Part shown: in pieces, positions 1 to 10,168 of the stretch
Position numbering within the stretch: position 1 is the first letter of the stretch
How the letters are laid out: each line of letters begins with the position of its first letter
DNA from: Candidatus Nitrotoga sp. SPKER
GTDB taxonomy: Bacteria; Pseudomonadota; Gammaproteobacteria; Burkholderiales; Gallionellaceae
Length of the DNA stretch: 64,000 bases
NCBI GenBank assembly: GCA_003402285.1
Contig: QFXG01000001.1
Coordinates: 174,981 to 238,980 of the forward strand
Direction of reading: 5' to 3'
The notes under the pieces: generated by a model
The model's input: only the letters and a program-made list of their open reading frames with translations
Told to the model about the DNA's origin: nothing
The model's database searches: none
Position numbers and translations under genes: made by a program

Positions 1-813
1 GAATACGCTGGTGATGGCGTTACTGATAATATCAACGGTACCTGACATTTTTTTACCAGTCTCACTGGAAAGACTGGATAGTTTGCGTACTTCGTCCGCT
101 ACCACAGCGAATCCACGGCCTGCTTCTCCAGCCCGCGCAGCTTCGATTGCAGCATTTAAAGCGAGCAAGTTTGTTTGAGCGGCAATCTCCGCTACCTTAA
201 CGGCCATCGCTCTCAGCTCGCCAGTGTAATCATTGAGGCTTCTAACTTGTTCCAACATATCATTGCGGCTATGCTGCGCGTCCCTGATAGTGTCAATTAC
301 ACTGGTCAGCGATGACTCACTTTGTGTCATTACCGCCAATGCACCACCCTCGGCATTACCTGCCAGGTTACCAGCAGCACTTTGGGAAGCACGTACTGAT
401 GCTTCCAATTTTGCATTAATACCGACAAAACGATTGGCCAAGTCCATGATGGCTGTTTCGGTTTGATTACGAGTAGTTTCGACTTGCCTGGACCAAATAG
501 GCACCACCTCCGTACATACCTCTTCCAAGCCACCTACACCGGCATTCTCAAGCTCGATTTCAAATTTTGCTTTGGCATTAACCATCTCTTGTGCCACGGC
601 TAACTTAAGCAAGGTGCGATGATGACGAGTCCCCCACTCTGCAGCAGCTGCTGATATTCCTATAAGAACGACAGCAGACACTATGCTGGCCCAGCCAATT
701 CCACCCAAAATAAGCAGCATAGAGGCACCGACAACAGCAACTCCTAAAGCAATTCCCCAACAGAATATTGCTGTAGTTTTTTGTGCTGTCGAATTAATTT
801 TTTTCACTGCCAT
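1..813 (-). CDS. Methyl-accepting chemotaxis protein (3' end off the window)
   Basis: The reading frame starts at ATG 813 and stays open to base 1, giving 271 residues before the edge cuts it. Two hydrophobic segments lie at about residues 15-35 and 38-55. A cytoplasmic linker follows, and then the MCP hairpin tip with the hallmark run [20 protein letters not shown], followed by [18 protein letters not shown]. That run identifies a chemoreceptor signalling domain that binds CheW and CheA. There is no room for a periplasmic sensor domain between the two membrane segments, so the signal is probably sensed in the membrane or cytoplasm (inference). A FliA-type promoter lies about 55 bp upstream. 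The gene follows flgL and is read in the same direction. Confidence 0.93.
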   Translation of the reverse strand, partial: MAVKKINSTAQKTTAIFCWGIALGVAVVGASMLLILGGIGWASIVSAVVLIGISAAAAEWGTRHHRTLLKLAVAQEMVNAKAKFEIELENAGVGGLEEVCTEVVPIWSRQVETTRNQTETAIMDLANRFVGINAKLEASVRASQSAAGNLAGNAEGGALAVMTQSESSLTSVIDTIRDAQHSRNDMLEQVRSLNDYTGELRAMAVKVAEIAAQTNLLALNAAIEAARAGEAGRGFAVVADEVRKLSSLSSETGKKMSGTVDIISNAITSVF

Positions 814-1166
814 AATTTTGTCCCCCCGCTTTTTAATTTTTATTTAAAAATGAAATTCTCAAAATATGTAGCGGCAATCTTTAAAAAATCTTTAATGCTA
901 AGACAACACTAAATTATGATTGGTAGAGGTCATTTTTCTAGAAATACAAAATGAACAGCACGAAGTCATCATGCACTGCGACTGAATAGAAACTTTTCAT
1001 TTGGCGAAAAGTAAATTCGCTCATCCTTCGATAAGCTCAGGATAAACGCGTGTATGTTTTCTGTGGGGGCGTTATTTTTCTGCAGGAAATTGGAAGCTGA
1101 TTACTACGCTATTTCATATAGTGCAACTAAAACTGTCAACGTAGTGAATTGAAAGTACAGTAGTTT
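814..1166. other. Intergenic region between mcp and flgL
   Basis: This gap holds the FliA promoter at 868-894 and, at about 1020-1048, a stretch reading CCTTCGATAAGCTCAGGATA. That stretch resembles a short sequence widely dispersed in betaproteobacterial genomes (from memory, not searched). I see no further gene. No clear terminator with a T-tract follows flgL. Confidence 0.5.
868..894 (-). promoter_or_regulatory. Sigma-28 (FliA) promoter of the chemoreceptor gene
   Basis: Read on the minus strand, TAAAGATT is followed after exactly 11 bases by GCCGCTAC. The enterobacterial FliA consensus is TAAAGTTT-N11-GCCGATAA, so the spacing is exact and most bases agree. It sits about 55 bases upstream of the start codon at 813, a normal distance for a class 3 flagellar gene. 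Confidence 0.7.
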
Positions 1167-2366
1167 TTACATATAGTTGAAAAGAGACAAACCAGACACA
1201 GCCAGAAAAGATTTCTGCGCAGCTTCCAGGCTGGTTCTTTGCTGGGTCAAATCGCTGATCGCTTTATTTAAATCTACATCCCGCAATTGAGATAATGTCT
1301 GTTTGTACTGGATCCCCATACTTTCACCAGCACTTTGCAGGGCATCCAGCTCCCGCATACGAGTTCCTAATGAGGCGCGTACTGTCAACACATTATCCAT
1401 GCCACGATCCAGATTATTTAACGCGGTTGCAATCGTCCCCCCCGGTAGAGTCGGCATTTTCAACGCTGTAATTAAATTAGAAATAGTTTTGAATATACTT
1501 TCATTGATACTGGGCGCTACGGCGAATGCATCACCGCTAGCTGGCGCGCCTGTAACATCAATCTGTAAGCCATCAAAACTGATTGCCTGTCCACTGACAT
1601 AAGGAGTACCAGCTGCTACTGGCACCGGCACCAATGCTCCCGGCGTGGTATTAGTCACACCATAAGTTGTCACACCAGCGACCACACTGAATGTCACCTG
1701 ATAATTATTTCCCGTAAGTAACGCCGGATTAGTAACTGTTCCTGAGCTGACAATACCACTCCCAACATTCGCAGGTGCCGCTTGGGTAGTAAAGCTTCCA
1801 TTGCCATTTTTGATACGCATAAAAATGTCTGCGCCAGAATCACTGGCTGCTAACTGTCTTGAACTACTAACCTGAATCATGCGTTGACCATCATCGGTCT
1901 GATACTGCACACCAGCATTGCTGTTAACAAAAGGTTGCGTTCTGCCCTGAAAACCAGAGAACAGGTAATTGCCTAATCCGTCTGTGCTATTTGCCAGCGA
2001 CAATAATTCTTCCAGACGACCACTCAAATCCGTTGCAATAGTTTGCCGGTCAGAATTATTTAACACTCCGCTACCCGCATTAACTGTCAAAGTTCGAACG
2101 TCCTGCAGTACGTTCGTTACACTTTGCAAAACTCCCTCACTCATTGAGATGGAATTCAATGCAGCATTTTGATTGGTCGCATATTGTGAATTTGTAGCGT
2201 CCGCTTGCGATACATCCAGTATGCGAGCTGAAGCAATCGGATCGTCTGCTGGCGTGACGATACGCCGCTGGGTGGAAATTTGCTGTTGTGTGTGCAACAA
2301 CTGAGCCTGCTGCTGATTAAGCACATTTATGTTGGCATTATAAAGAGTGTTCGTGCTAATACGCAT
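1167..2366 (-). CDS. flgL: FlgL, flagellar hook-filament junction protein (HAP3)
   Basis: This 399-residue protein begins MRISTNTLYNANINVLNQQQ and carries the flagellin-like N-terminal coiled region (residues 5-140). A matching C-terminal helix ends in SFLAVSGLSLFNYM. Both termini are typical of FlgL, which joins the hook (through FlgK) to the filament. The middle (about 200-290) is the variable region, rich in Thr, Val and Gly. It lies directly downstream of flgK with 6 bp between them, so the two are probably co-transcribed from the FliA promoter at 4405-4431. Length is somewhat above that of enteric FlgL, as expected from the larger variable domain. Confidence 0.95.
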   Translation of the reverse strand: MRISTNTLYNANINVLNQQQAQLLHTQQQISTQRRIVTPADDPIASARILDVSQADATNSQYATNQNAALNSISMSEGVLQSVTNVLQDVRTLTVNAGSGVLNNSDRQTIATDLSGRLEELLSLANSTDGLGNYLFSGFQGRTQPFVNSNAGVQYQTDDGQRMIQVSSSRQLAASDSGADIFMRIKNGNGSFTTQAAPANVGSGIVSSGTVTNPALLTGNNYQVTFSVVAGVTTYGVTNTTPGALVPVPVAAGTPYVSGQAISFDGLQIDVTGAPASGDAFAVAPSINESIFKTISNLITALKMPTLPGGTIATALNNLDRGMDNVLTVRASLGTRMRELDALQSAGESMGIQYKQTLSQLRDVDLNKAISDLTQQRTSLEAAQKSFLAVSGLSLFNYM

Positions 2367-2372
2367 GGCTTG

Positions 2373-4286
2373 TTACCCCCCTAAGCTTAACAAAGTATCA
2401 AACAAAGTTTCGGCAATTTGAATCGCTTTCCCCGCAGCTTGATAGGCACGCTGATAACGAATCAAGTTTGCTGCCTCTTCATCCAGATTTACTCCAGATA
2501 CGGATTGTTGTGTTTGAATAAGCTGATTAACCATACTGGTTTGCGCCAGACTGATTGTTCCCAGTTCGCGTGTTTTATTACCTACTTGACTGACCAATTG
2601 CGCATAAGCGCCCTGATAAGAAGCAGTCCCGCCTGCAACTGTATTTTGAGTTTGTAAGCTCGCCAGTAGCAATGCATTACGGTTATCTGTTGCAGCATTG
2701 GTATTATTTGCCACCGTAAAGGTATCCCCCGCAACAGGAGCACCGGTGATCTGCATGGTCCATCCGTTATAGCTGACGTCTGAACCAGCAGTGTAAGCCA
2801 CGCCCGCAACCGGAGAACCCGGTATCCCTACGCCTGTCACAGTGAATGTAGTCGGTGGGCTATCAAAAACAATACTGACTGGCTGCTGCAAGTTGGCATT
2901 GGTAGGCAATGTCGTATTCACCGTGCCCGCACTAATGCGCCCGGTTCCAATATTAGCCAGTGATGCATTAGTACGAATTGGCATCGATGCTGCAATCTTG
3001 GCAGGATCACTGATAGCAACAGCAATGTCACGTGCTCCATTTACGGTCGGGCGTATCGTATAACTATCACCCGTGATTGCGCCCACAGTGGTAGCGATCG
3101 TAAGACCATCCACTGTTTGTGGCAAAGTAGCAAAAACAGTAACCGAATTATCAGAAAGGCGAGTCAGCGTATAAGCAGTTCCTCCGTTAAACTGCAACGA
3201 ATAATCGCTGCCGGTCAACGCTGAAGGGCTAACAACGCTGGCGTTAACAGTGGCACTACCTGTATTTGCTGCACTTGTATTAACTACAGGCACAGGCTGG
3301 GTAAAGAAATTACCACCAAGAGTACCATTCAGATCTTGTCCAAGTTTATGCTGTTGATTAAACGTATCTGCCAATACCATGGCCACTCGGCCCAAAGCAT
3401 TTTGTTCGACATCTAGCGACTCGCTGCGGAAAGCCAGAAGCCCCCCCAGATTGCCACCCTGAAGACTATTTTGCTGCAAACGAATCACGCTCGCACCTGA
3501 ACGATACGCCACCTCAAGTCTCGAAGGATCACTAAGCGCTTGAACTGCCTGTAATGTATTAACCTGCTCTCCCACCACTAGCGATTGGCCGGCACCAATA
3601 AATACATTAAGGCTACCGTCACCTTGCTTAACTACACTTACCTTTATTTCCTGATTTAACTGCGAGATGAGTTGATCACGCTGATCTAGCAAATCATTAG
3701 GCGCCTGCCCATTAAATGCCGCTTGTGCCAGCACAATATTCTTGTTCATCGATGCAATTTGCTGCGCATAACTATTAATGGCCGTTACACTGCTGGTAAT
3801 CTGACCATTGATACTGTTATTAATGTCACTCATACGCTGATTTAACGACTGAAACCTTGACACAAGAGACTGGGCGCTTCCCAACATAGATTGCCTCGCC
3901 GCTTGTGACTCCGGCGAACTGGCAACATCATTTACCGCACTGAAAAATTCCTGTAATGCAGGCGATAGACCCGCATCGGGATCAGCCAGCATATTATTGA
4001 TTTGCCCAATCTGATTGGCATAGGTTTCCAATTGACTGGCCTGAGCCTGACCTTGCATAACCTGGTTAGACAGAAATTCGTTATATATTCGTTTGACGCT
4101 ACTGACATTTACGCCCTGGCCAATAAATCCTGCGCCACTCGCTTGGGCTAAGCGTGAACCTAGCAAGACCTCCTGCCGATTAAAACCAGGGGTATTCACA
4201 TTGGCAATATTGTGTTCAGTTGTCAACAACCCAATTTGGGCTGCATTTAATGCGCTGACCCCACTCCCGAAAATACCGATTGCCAT
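2373..4286 (-). CDS. flgK: FlgK, flagellar hook-associated protein 1
   Basis: The frame is open from a GTG at 4301, but the ATG at 4286 has AAGGA five bases upstream and gives the family-like start MAIGIFGSGVSALNAAQ, so I place the start there (637 residues). The N-terminal rod/hook motif TTEHNIANVNTPGFNRQEV and the C-terminal DEEAANLIRYQRAYQAAGKAIQIAETLFDTLL are diagnostic of FlgK, the first hook-filament junction protein. The central 300-560 region is a variable beta-rich insertion. flgL follows after 6 bp, and a FliA promoter precedes it. Confidence 0.96.
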   Translation of the reverse strand: MAIGIFGSGVSALNAAQIGLLTTEHNIANVNTPGFNRQEVLLGSRLAQASGAGFIGQGVNVSSVKRIYNEFLSNQVMQGQAQASQLETYANQIGQINNMLADPDAGLSPALQEFFSAVNDVASSPESQAARQSMLGSAQSLVSRFQSLNQRMSDINNSINGQITSSVTAINSYAQQIASMNKNIVLAQAAFNGQAPNDLLDQRDQLISQLNQEIKVSVVKQGDGSLNVFIGAGQSLVVGEQVNTLQAVQALSDPSRLEVAYRSGASVIRLQQNSLQGGNLGGLLAFRSESLDVEQNALGRVAMVLADTFNQQHKLGQDLNGTLGGNFFTQPVPVVNTSAANTGSATVNASVVSPSALTGSDYSLQFNGGTAYTLTRLSDNSVTVFATLPQTVDGLTIATTVGAITGDSYTIRPTVNGARDIAVAISDPAKIAASMPIRTNASLANIGTGRISAGTVNTTLPTNANLQQPVSIVFDSPPTTFTVTGVGIPGSPVAGVAYTAGSDVSYNGWTMQITGAPVAGDTFTVANNTNAATDNRNALLLASLQTQNTVAGGTASYQGAYAQLVSQVGNKTRELGTISLAQTSMVNQLIQTQQSVSGVNLDEEAANLIRYQRAYQAAGKAIQIAETLFDTLLSLGG

Positions 4287-4404
4287 ATAATTCCTTGCCA
4301 CACTTTACGTGTTTAAATTTATCGTATGCATTCAATCCAGCATGAAAAGTTATACATAACCACTATTTCTTACTAACCTGGATATTTACATAACGTTTTA
4401 CAAA

Positions 4405-4431
4405 TTATCGGCATCCCAAAAAATTTCTTTA
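4405..4431 (-). promoter_or_regulatory. Sigma-28 (FliA) promoter of flgKL
   Basis: On the minus strand, TAAAGAAA is followed after exactly 11 bases by GCCGATAA, a full match to the -10 half of the FliA consensus and a near match to the -35 half. It lies in the flgJ-flgK gap about 120 bp upstream of flgK. It indicates that flgKL can be expressed as late flagellar genes, separately from the hook-basal body genes upstream. Confidence 0.85.
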
Positions 4432-4444
4432 ATTAAGCACGTTA

Positions 4445-5356
4445 TTAACTGATTGTATTAATCCGATTCATGACTTTCACCAGCTTATCCGCATAATCAG
4501 GATCAGTCGCATAGCCCGCTCGCTGTACTGCATGAGCTAGCTCGGAAGTTCCTTGCCCTGACTGCAACACTTGGGCATAGCGTGGATTGTCTCTTAATAG
4601 ATGTGCATAATCACTGAATGCTTCGGTATAAGATGAATAAGCACGAAATTTTTCTACCTGCTTGCTTGCTATTCCATTGTGATACTCGGTAGTAACCACT
4701 TCTGCTACTTTCCCATTCCAGTTACCACTAGCCTTAATACCAAACAGGTTGAAACTGGTGCTGCCATCAGGCAGACGTATTTCCCGTCGGCCCCAGCCAC
4801 TTTCCAGCGCAGCCTGCCCCATTACCAGATGCGTCGGTACACCGGTCTCCTGGCTCGCTTGCACGGCGTGAGGTGTCATGCGACGCACAAAATCTTGCTG
4901 AAGCGGGGTGGGCTGGGAGGGACTGTTTTTTATCCCATTCGTAAAGTTGTCGCTATACGGCAGAGGTATCGCACTAGCAGTGCGCACTGGCGGAGTCAAT
5001 GCAGATTCTGTTGGTGTCTGAATAACATCAGTACTGGTTGACCGACTCAATTGCTTAATCATAATTTCAGCTAGACCAACCCCTCGGCTGGACATGCTCT
5101 GCACCAATTGCTGATCCAGCATTCCGGTAAACATTTTTGTTTGTTCGCTATCAAACATGCCGTCTTGCGGTGTGGCATCACGCATGGATTTCAGCATCAT
5201 ATTCATAAATACTGTTTCAAACTGTTGCGCAACCAGTTTTAGTGCCTGATCGGGCGATTGTTTAGCCTGCATACGCAGTTTATCCAAACTTTGCGTACTC
5301 ACCGCCAAGCTGCCAGATACGTCGGTACTACCGGAAATGTTGCCTGAATTAATCAT
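4445..5356 (-). CDS. flgJ: FlgJ, rod-capping protein with peptidoglycan hydrolase domain
   Basis: This 303-residue two-domain protein has an N-terminal rod-cap region (residues 20-110), seen in AQQFETVFMNMMLKSMRDATPQ. A C-terminal glucosaminidase/muramidase-type domain (about 145-300) contains MGQAALESGWGRREIR and SFNLFGIKAS. The Glu in ALESGWG is the family's catalytic acid. The protein caps the growing rod and opens the cell wall for it. This dual-domain form is usual in beta- and gammaproteobacteria. It lies between flgI and flgK in the conserved order. Confidence 0.95.
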   Translation of the reverse strand: MINSGNISGSTDVSGSLAVSTQSLDKLRMQAKQSPDQALKLVAQQFETVFMNMMLKSMRDATPQDGMFDSEQTKMFTGMLDQQLVQSMSSRGVGLAEIMIKQLSRSTSTDVIQTPTESALTPPVRTASAIPLPYSDNFTNGIKNSPSQPTPLQQDFVRRMTPHAVQASQETGVPTHLVMGQAALESGWGRREIRLPDGSTSFNLFGIKASGNWNGKVAEVVTTEYHNGIASKQVEKFRAYSSYTEAFSDYAHLLRDNPRYAQVLQSGQGTSELAHAVQRAGYATDPDYADKLVKVMNRINTIS

Positions 5357-5446
5357 TATCTGTATTTCAATGAATCTAAAGTTCTACATAAGATAGATAG
5401 TTGATACAACACAAGAGGATGTTCTTAATGTTTATAGAGATATTCA

Positions 5447-6571
5447 TTAAATTATTTCAAGCTCAGCATGCAATGCCCCGGCAGACTTCATTGCCTGCAA
5501 TATAGCGAGCAGATCTTGCGGAGTTGCACCTATCGAATTTAGCGCCTTGACCACTTCGTCCAACGACACCCCTTTATTCAACATGACCAATCCTCCCTTA
5601 TCGGACTGAATATCGATTGTAGACTTAGCGACTTGCACTGTTTTGCCTTGGGAGAGAGGGTTGGGTTGACTCACCGCGATATCAGTATTAATCACCACCG
5701 TCAGGTTGCCGTGTGAGATCGCGCAATTATCTAAAGTCACGATCTGATTCATTACGACCGAACCGGTACGTGCATTCAATATTACGCGCGCCCCAGCCTG
5801 CGCGGGGTCAACCTGTAAATTTTCGACCTGCGAAACGAAAGCCACACGCGCGCTACCGGTTGGTGCGCGCACCTGGATAGTGCGGCCATCCAATGCAGCA
5901 GCAATTTCCGTAGACGGCGAGAGTGCAGAATTAATTGTAGCGGCAAGACGTGTTGCAGTAGTGAAATCCATAGCGTTTAATTCCAGATGGATGAAATCAC
6001 CCTGCCCCAATACTGTCGGCACAGCTCGCTCCACTGTTGCCCCACCGGGAATACGCCCGACACTCAAATGATTGACCTGCACCTTGGCATTACCGGCTGC
6101 AGCCCCCACACCGCCAACCAGCAAATTACCCTGTGACATGGCGTACACTTGACCATCTGCACCTTTGAGTGGTGTCATTAAAAGTGTTCCTCCGCGCAGG
6201 CTTTTTGCATTACCCATTGAAGAAACTGTGACGTCTATAGCCTGCCCAGGACGCGCGAATGGTGGAAGCATTGCCGTCACCATTACTGCCGCCACATTTT
6301 TTAATTGTAAGGTGATATTAGGTGGCAGACTTACTCCCATTTGCGTCAACATACTGATCACACTTTGAACGGTAAATGGTGTTTGCGTGGTCAAATCGCC
6401 GCTGTTATCCAGACCAGCAACCAAGCCATAACCAAGCAACTGGTTTTCTCGCACACCCTGAATACTGGCGAGATCCTTGATACGCTCAGCGTATGAGACA
6501 GTAGGCGTAGCAGCTAACAGAAACAGTAATATTATTTTGGCAATTCTGATAATAATTTGTAAATTATCCAT
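5447..6571 (-). CDS. flgI: FlgI, flagellar P-ring protein
   Basis: A 374-residue protein with a signal peptide (residues 1-28, ending SYA). The mature part starts ERIKDLASIQGVRENQLLGYG, the conserved FlgI beginning. It also contains LVGGVGAAAGNAKVQVNHLSVGRIPGGATVER and ends near DLLAILQAMKSAGALHAELEII, all family hallmarks. It forms the periplasmic P ring around the rod. An AAGGG ribosome site lies 8 bases before the ATG. It is 14 bp downstream of flgH in the same operon. Confidence 0.97.
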   Translation of the reverse strand: MDNLQIIIRIAKIILLFLLAATPTVSYAERIKDLASIQGVRENQLLGYGLVAGLDNSGDLTTQTPFTVQSVISMLTQMGVSLPPNITLQLKNVAAVMVTAMLPPFARPGQAIDVTVSSMGNAKSLRGGTLLMTPLKGADGQVYAMSQGNLLVGGVGAAAGNAKVQVNHLSVGRIPGGATVERAVPTVLGQGDFIHLELNAMDFTTATRLAATINSALSPSTEIAAALDGRTIQVRAPTGSARVAFVSQVENLQVDPAQAGARVILNARTGSVVMNQIVTLDNCAISHGNLTVVINTDIAVSQPNPLSQGKTVQVAKSTIDIQSDKGGLVMLNKGVSLDEVVKALNSIGATPQDLLAILQAMKSAGALHAELEII

Positions 6572-6585
6572 GGCATTAGCCCTTC

Positions 6586-7272
6586 TCAGAACGGCAATAC
6601 AGATAAAAAGGCGCGTCCCAGCATGCTCATGATTACAGCCATATCAATATGATTGGCACCTTTGTATTCAATGTGTGCATCCGCCACTTGTGTGGATTGC
6701 ACGGTATTGCTGCCAGTTATGGTGTACGGATTGACTACACCGGAAAATCGAATATATTCATTCGCTTGATTGATCGCGACCTGCTTCTCACCACTGACTA
6801 ATAAGTTGCCGTTTGTTAACACCTCAACCACAGTCACTGTGACGGTTCCAATAAAAGTATTGTCACCCGCATTATTACTTTTGTCAGCCAAACTACCGCT
6901 TGAACTGCTGGCAAGCCCTATACCATGCATCGTTAAATTGGCACCTGGAATTTGCGTGATACTCGGCGTTTGTACAGACATACTTCCTTTATGTTCTGCG
7001 CCGCTAGTCGATTTCCCGGCAGCTGAAGTCGTTTCTGAAATGATAATTGTGAGAATATCGCCCACGTTACGCGCGCGTTTTCCTTCATACAGTGGTCGCT
7101 CATTCAGCCCGGCCTGAAAGATGGAACCGTTATCGACCTCTGCTTTTTTATCGGGCGCACGTGCTGTCATCGGCTGATGGATATTGGTTGAAGGAGTATG
7201 CGCACACCCCCCAAGCATCAACATCACGCTACACATAATCCAGCTAGACAAATTCCACATGGCGCGTTTCAC
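6586..7272 (-). CDS. flgH: FlgH, flagellar L-ring lipoprotein
   Basis: 228 residues with an N-terminal lipoprotein signal ending in the lipobox LGGC (Cys about residue 23). The mature part contains GSIFQAGLNERPLYEGKRARNVGDILTIII, then ITGSNTVQSTQVADAHIEYKG and the C-terminal GRAFLSVLPF. These are conserved in FlgH, which forms the outer-membrane L ring. A second in-frame ATG at codon 5 (MWNLSS) would also leave a functional signal peptide. It sits between flgG and flgI. Confidence 0.96.
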   Translation of the reverse strand: MKRAMWNLSSWIMCSVMLMLGGCAHTPSTNIHQPMTARAPDKKAEVDNGSIFQAGLNERPLYEGKRARNVGDILTIIISETTSAAGKSTSGAEHKGSMSVQTPSITQIPGANLTMHGIGLASSSSGSLADKSNNAGDNTFIGTVTVTVVEVLTNGNLLVSGEKQVAINQANEYIRFSGVVNPYTITGSNTVQSTQVADAHIEYKGANHIDMAVIMSMLGRAFLSVLPF

Positions 7273-7277
7273 TCCAC

Positions 7278-8060
7278 TTACATCTGCGATAATTTTTGCA
7301 ACATTTGATCGGAAACTGTGATTGCCTTGGAGTTAATTTCATAAGCACGCTGCGTCTGTATCATATTAACCAGCTCCTCCACTACGTTCACATTAGAGGT
7401 TTCCACATAGCCCTGATTCAGAAGTCCAGCGCCATTAGTGCCCGGCACATTAGTGTTGGGTGTTCCAGACGATGCAGTTTCTACATACAAATTTTCTCCT
7501 TGGCTTTGCAGGCCAACTGGATTAATAAACACAGCCAATTGCATGCTGCCGATCTGCACGGGCGCCGCGACTCCGGCCTGCGTCACCGACACTGTGCCGT
7601 CGCGAGCTATAGTAACGTTGGTGGCATTAACAGGGATCGTTAGAGCAGGTTGCACTACAAAGCCGCTCGCCGTCACTAGCTGCCCTTGACTGTCAGTCTG
7701 AAATGATCCACTTCGTGTATAAGCTGTTGTACCATCTGGCATGAGTACCTGAAAAAATCCCGCGCCCTGTATTGCTACGTCAAACTGGTTACTGGTTTGT
7801 TGCAGATTACCTTGAGTTTGAATACGCTCTGAGGCAGTCGGACGCACACCAGTACCGATCTGCAAACCAGATGGAATCTGGGTCTGCTGCGAAGATTGCG
7901 CACCAGGCTGACGTATAGTCTGGTACAGCAAATCCTCGAACACCGCACGTGAACGTTTAAAACCGGTGGTGCTAACGTTCGCAAGGTTGTTAGCAATTAC
8001 GTCCATTTGGGTTTGCTGCGCTTCCAGTCCCGTTTTAGAAATCCATAAAGAACGTATCAT
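7278..8060 (-). CDS. flgG: FlgG, distal rod protein
   Basis: I place the start at ATG 8060 ([16 protein letters not shown], 260 residues). It has AAGGA eight bases upstream, whereas the GTG two codons earlier sits too close to that site. The N-terminal motif [29 protein letters not shown] and the C-terminal [20 protein letters not shown] are typical of FlgG. It builds the distal rod that passes through the P and L rings. Length equals that of enteric FlgG. flgF precedes it and flgH follows. Confidence 0.97.
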   Translation of the reverse strand: MIRSLWISKTGLEAQQTQMDVIANNLANVSTTGFKRSRAVFEDLLYQTIRQPGAQSSQQTQIPSGLQIGTGVRPTASERIQTQGNLQQTSNQFDVAIQGAGFFQVLMPDGTTAYTRSGSFQTDSQGQLVTASGFVVQPALTIPVNATNVTIARDGTVSVTQAGVAAPVQIGSMQLAVFINPVGLQSQGENLYVETASSGTPNTNVPGTNGAGLLNQGYVETSNVNVVEELVNMIQTQRAYEINSKAITVSDQMLQKLSQM

Positions 8061-8109
8061 GGTCACTATCCTTTCAAAATTTATAGAAGCGCGATTAGTC
8101 GCGCCGAAA

Positions 8110-8853
8110 TCAAGCGTTCATGCTGAATATTTGGCTAGCCTGTTTGGCGTTGCTGTCAGCGGTCTGCAGCATCTTCATCTGCATCTCGAACTGCCGTGCC
8201 AGCGTAATCATATTTACCATTACTTCTACCGCATTCACATTGCTACTTTCCAAATTACCGGGAGCGACTGTCACCGCTATATCAGCCACAGCAGGCTTAC
8301 CATCCTGGGTACGAAACAAACCATCGTCACCGCGCACCATCTGCGCTTCTGCCGGATTTACTAATTTGATCCGCCCAACCACCACAACCTGATTAGGAGG
8401 CATCCCAGTCGGCACGGTAGAGATCGTGCCATCTTTGGCAACGGTCACTTCGGTATTAGGCGGAATCGTAATCGAACCAACGTCACCTGCCACATTCAAG
8501 CCGGTACGGGTCTGCAGAAGACCTTCGGGGGTAACGTGGAAACTGCCATTACGGGTATACGCCTCACTGCCGTTTTCCAATTGCACGGCAATCCAGCCTT
8601 TACCCAGCACCGCCATATCCAGATTGCGCCCGGTTGACTGCATGACTCCTGGTGAAAAATCGGTACCAGCCGTGGAATCCACTACAAAAGCACGCGTCGG
8701 CAAACCATCGCCAACCAGCGGCACTGCACGAAATGCACTAATGGCGGCACGATAACCAGGCGTGTTAACGTTAGATAAATTGTGCCCCACCGTCGCTTGC
8801 TGTTGCATCGTGTGCGATGCCCCACTCATGGCAGTATAAATAAGCCTATCCAT
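8110..8853 (-). CDS. flgF: FlgF, proximal rod protein
   Basis: 247 residues beginning [20 protein letters not shown], with the rod motif [24 protein letters not shown] and a C-terminal [21 protein letters not shown] helix. The start [12 protein letters not shown] is a signature of FlgF. It forms part of the proximal rod with FlgB and FlgC. It lies between flgE and flgG as in other proteobacteria. Confidence 0.96.
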   Translation of the reverse strand: MDRLIYTAMSGASHTMQQQATVGHNLSNVNTPGYRAAISAFRAVPLVGDGLPTRAFVVDSTAGTDFSPGVMQSTGRNLDMAVLGKGWIAVQLENGSEAYTRNGSFHVTPEGLLQTRTGLNVAGDVGSITIPPNTEVTVAKDGTISTVPTGMPPNQVVVVGRIKLVNPAEAQMVRGDDGLFRTQDGKPAVADIAVTVAPGNLESSNVNAVEVMVNMITLARQFEMQMKMLQTADSNAKQASQIFSMNA

Positions 8854-8889
8854 CTTTTTTCCTCAGTTAACCAGCCGTTAGCTAACTAT

Positions 8890-10152
8890 TTAGCGCAGAT
8901 TGGTAATGGTTTGCATCATTGCATCCTCAGTCTTGATAGTTTGCGCATTAGCCTGATATACGCGCTGCGCCATAATCATATTCACCAGCTCGGCGGTCAA
9001 ATCCACGTTGGAGTCTTCGACAGCGCTTGATTGCACCACACCTAAACTTGAGGTGCCCGGCGTACCTATCAATGCTGAACCCGAGCTTGCGGAAGCAATC
9101 CATTCATTGTTGCCCACAGGCTGCAAGCCCTGCGGATTGGCAAAATTAGCGAGCAAAATTTGCCCCAATGCCTTGGATTGGCCGTTGGTATAACGACCCA
9201 CAATCGTACCGTCCGCACTTGTGTTAAAACCACTCAACTGTCCGGATGTATAGCCATTCTGGGTCAGTTGATTCACTGCAAATGCCGAACCGAATTGAGT
9301 AGAAGAAAGAAAATTAAACGTCAAAGGTTGAGGAGTAGTCGAACCTGTTGCATAAACAATACCCGGTAGTATGTTTACAATGCCTGTCGCTGGGGTAATC
9401 AGCGCACCGGTCGTGTTAAAAGTTAAAGTAGGAGATGCCCCTAGCAAAGTATTTGTTGCAGTTGCAGGGGTTCCATCCAGACCTAAACCATCCACGGTCA
9501 TATGAACATCCCAAGTATTGACAGTCGCATTCTTCACAAAATACGTAGTTGCAATATGGCTATTGCCTAAACTGTCATATAGCGTCAAGGCGGTAGAGCT
9601 ATTATATGAAGTTGAATCAATCGGGCTAAAAATTGCCGTAGTAGGCACTGTCATACGCGAATCCAAATTTACACCAACCGAAGACGTAGAACTCGGCAGA
9701 GGCGTAATGGACTGCGTAGAGACTTGCAATGGCACTGCACTGCCCAGCGAAATAGCTCCCGTCACCGGATTAGCGACAAAGCCGGTTAATTTATGACCTT
9801 GTGCACTTACTATAAAACCGTTTTTGTCCAATTGAAATTGGCCATTCCGGCTGTATGATATTGCGCCATTATTGTCCAGTTGATAAAACCCTTGGCCGCT
9901 AATCGCTATATCCAGCGGGTTGTTGGTTGTGCTGATATTCCCTTGCCCAAATTGCTGGGCCACAGTTGAAATTTTAGTGCCAATCCCTGCTGCCACGCCA
10001 CCGGAGCCGCCCAAAGTGCTGGCATACACATCCGCAAATTGCGCTTGTGATTGTTTAAAACCAACAGTACTCGCGTTAGCAACGTTATTACCGATTACGC
10101 TGAGATTCTGGGCCGCAGCATTTAATCCACTTAATCCTTGTTGAAATCCCAT
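8890..10152 (-). CDS. flgE: FlgE, flagellar hook protein
   Basis: 420 residues. The N-terminus MGFQQGLSGLNAAAQNLSVIGNNVANASTVGFKQSQAQFADVY and the FlgG/E/F-type segment NNPLDIAISGQGFYQL are followed by a large variable D1-D2 region. The C-terminal SNVDLTAELVNMIMAQRVYQANAQTIKTEDAM closes the protein. It polymerises into the hook beneath the FlgD cap. Length is close to enteric FlgE. flgD is directly upstream. Confidence 0.97.
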   Translation of the reverse strand: MGFQQGLSGLNAAAQNLSVIGNNVANASTVGFKQSQAQFADVYASTLGGSGGVAAGIGTKISTVAQQFGQGNISTTNNPLDIAISGQGFYQLDNNGAISYSRNGQFQLDKNGFIVSAQGHKLTGFVANPVTGAISLGSAVPLQVSTQSITPLPSSTSSVGVNLDSRMTVPTTAIFSPIDSTSYNSSTALTLYDSLGNSHIATTYFVKNATVNTWDVHMTVDGLGLDGTPATATNTLLGASPTLTFNTTGALITPATGIVNILPGIVYATGSTTPQPLTFNFLSSTQFGSAFAVNQLTQNGYTSGQLSGFNTSADGTIVGRYTNGQSKALGQILLANFANPQGLQPVGNNEWIASASSGSALIGTPGTSSLGVVQSSAVEDSNVDLTAELVNMIMAQRVYQANAQTIKTEDAMMQTITNLR

Positions 10153-10168
10153 GACACTCTCCTTGATA

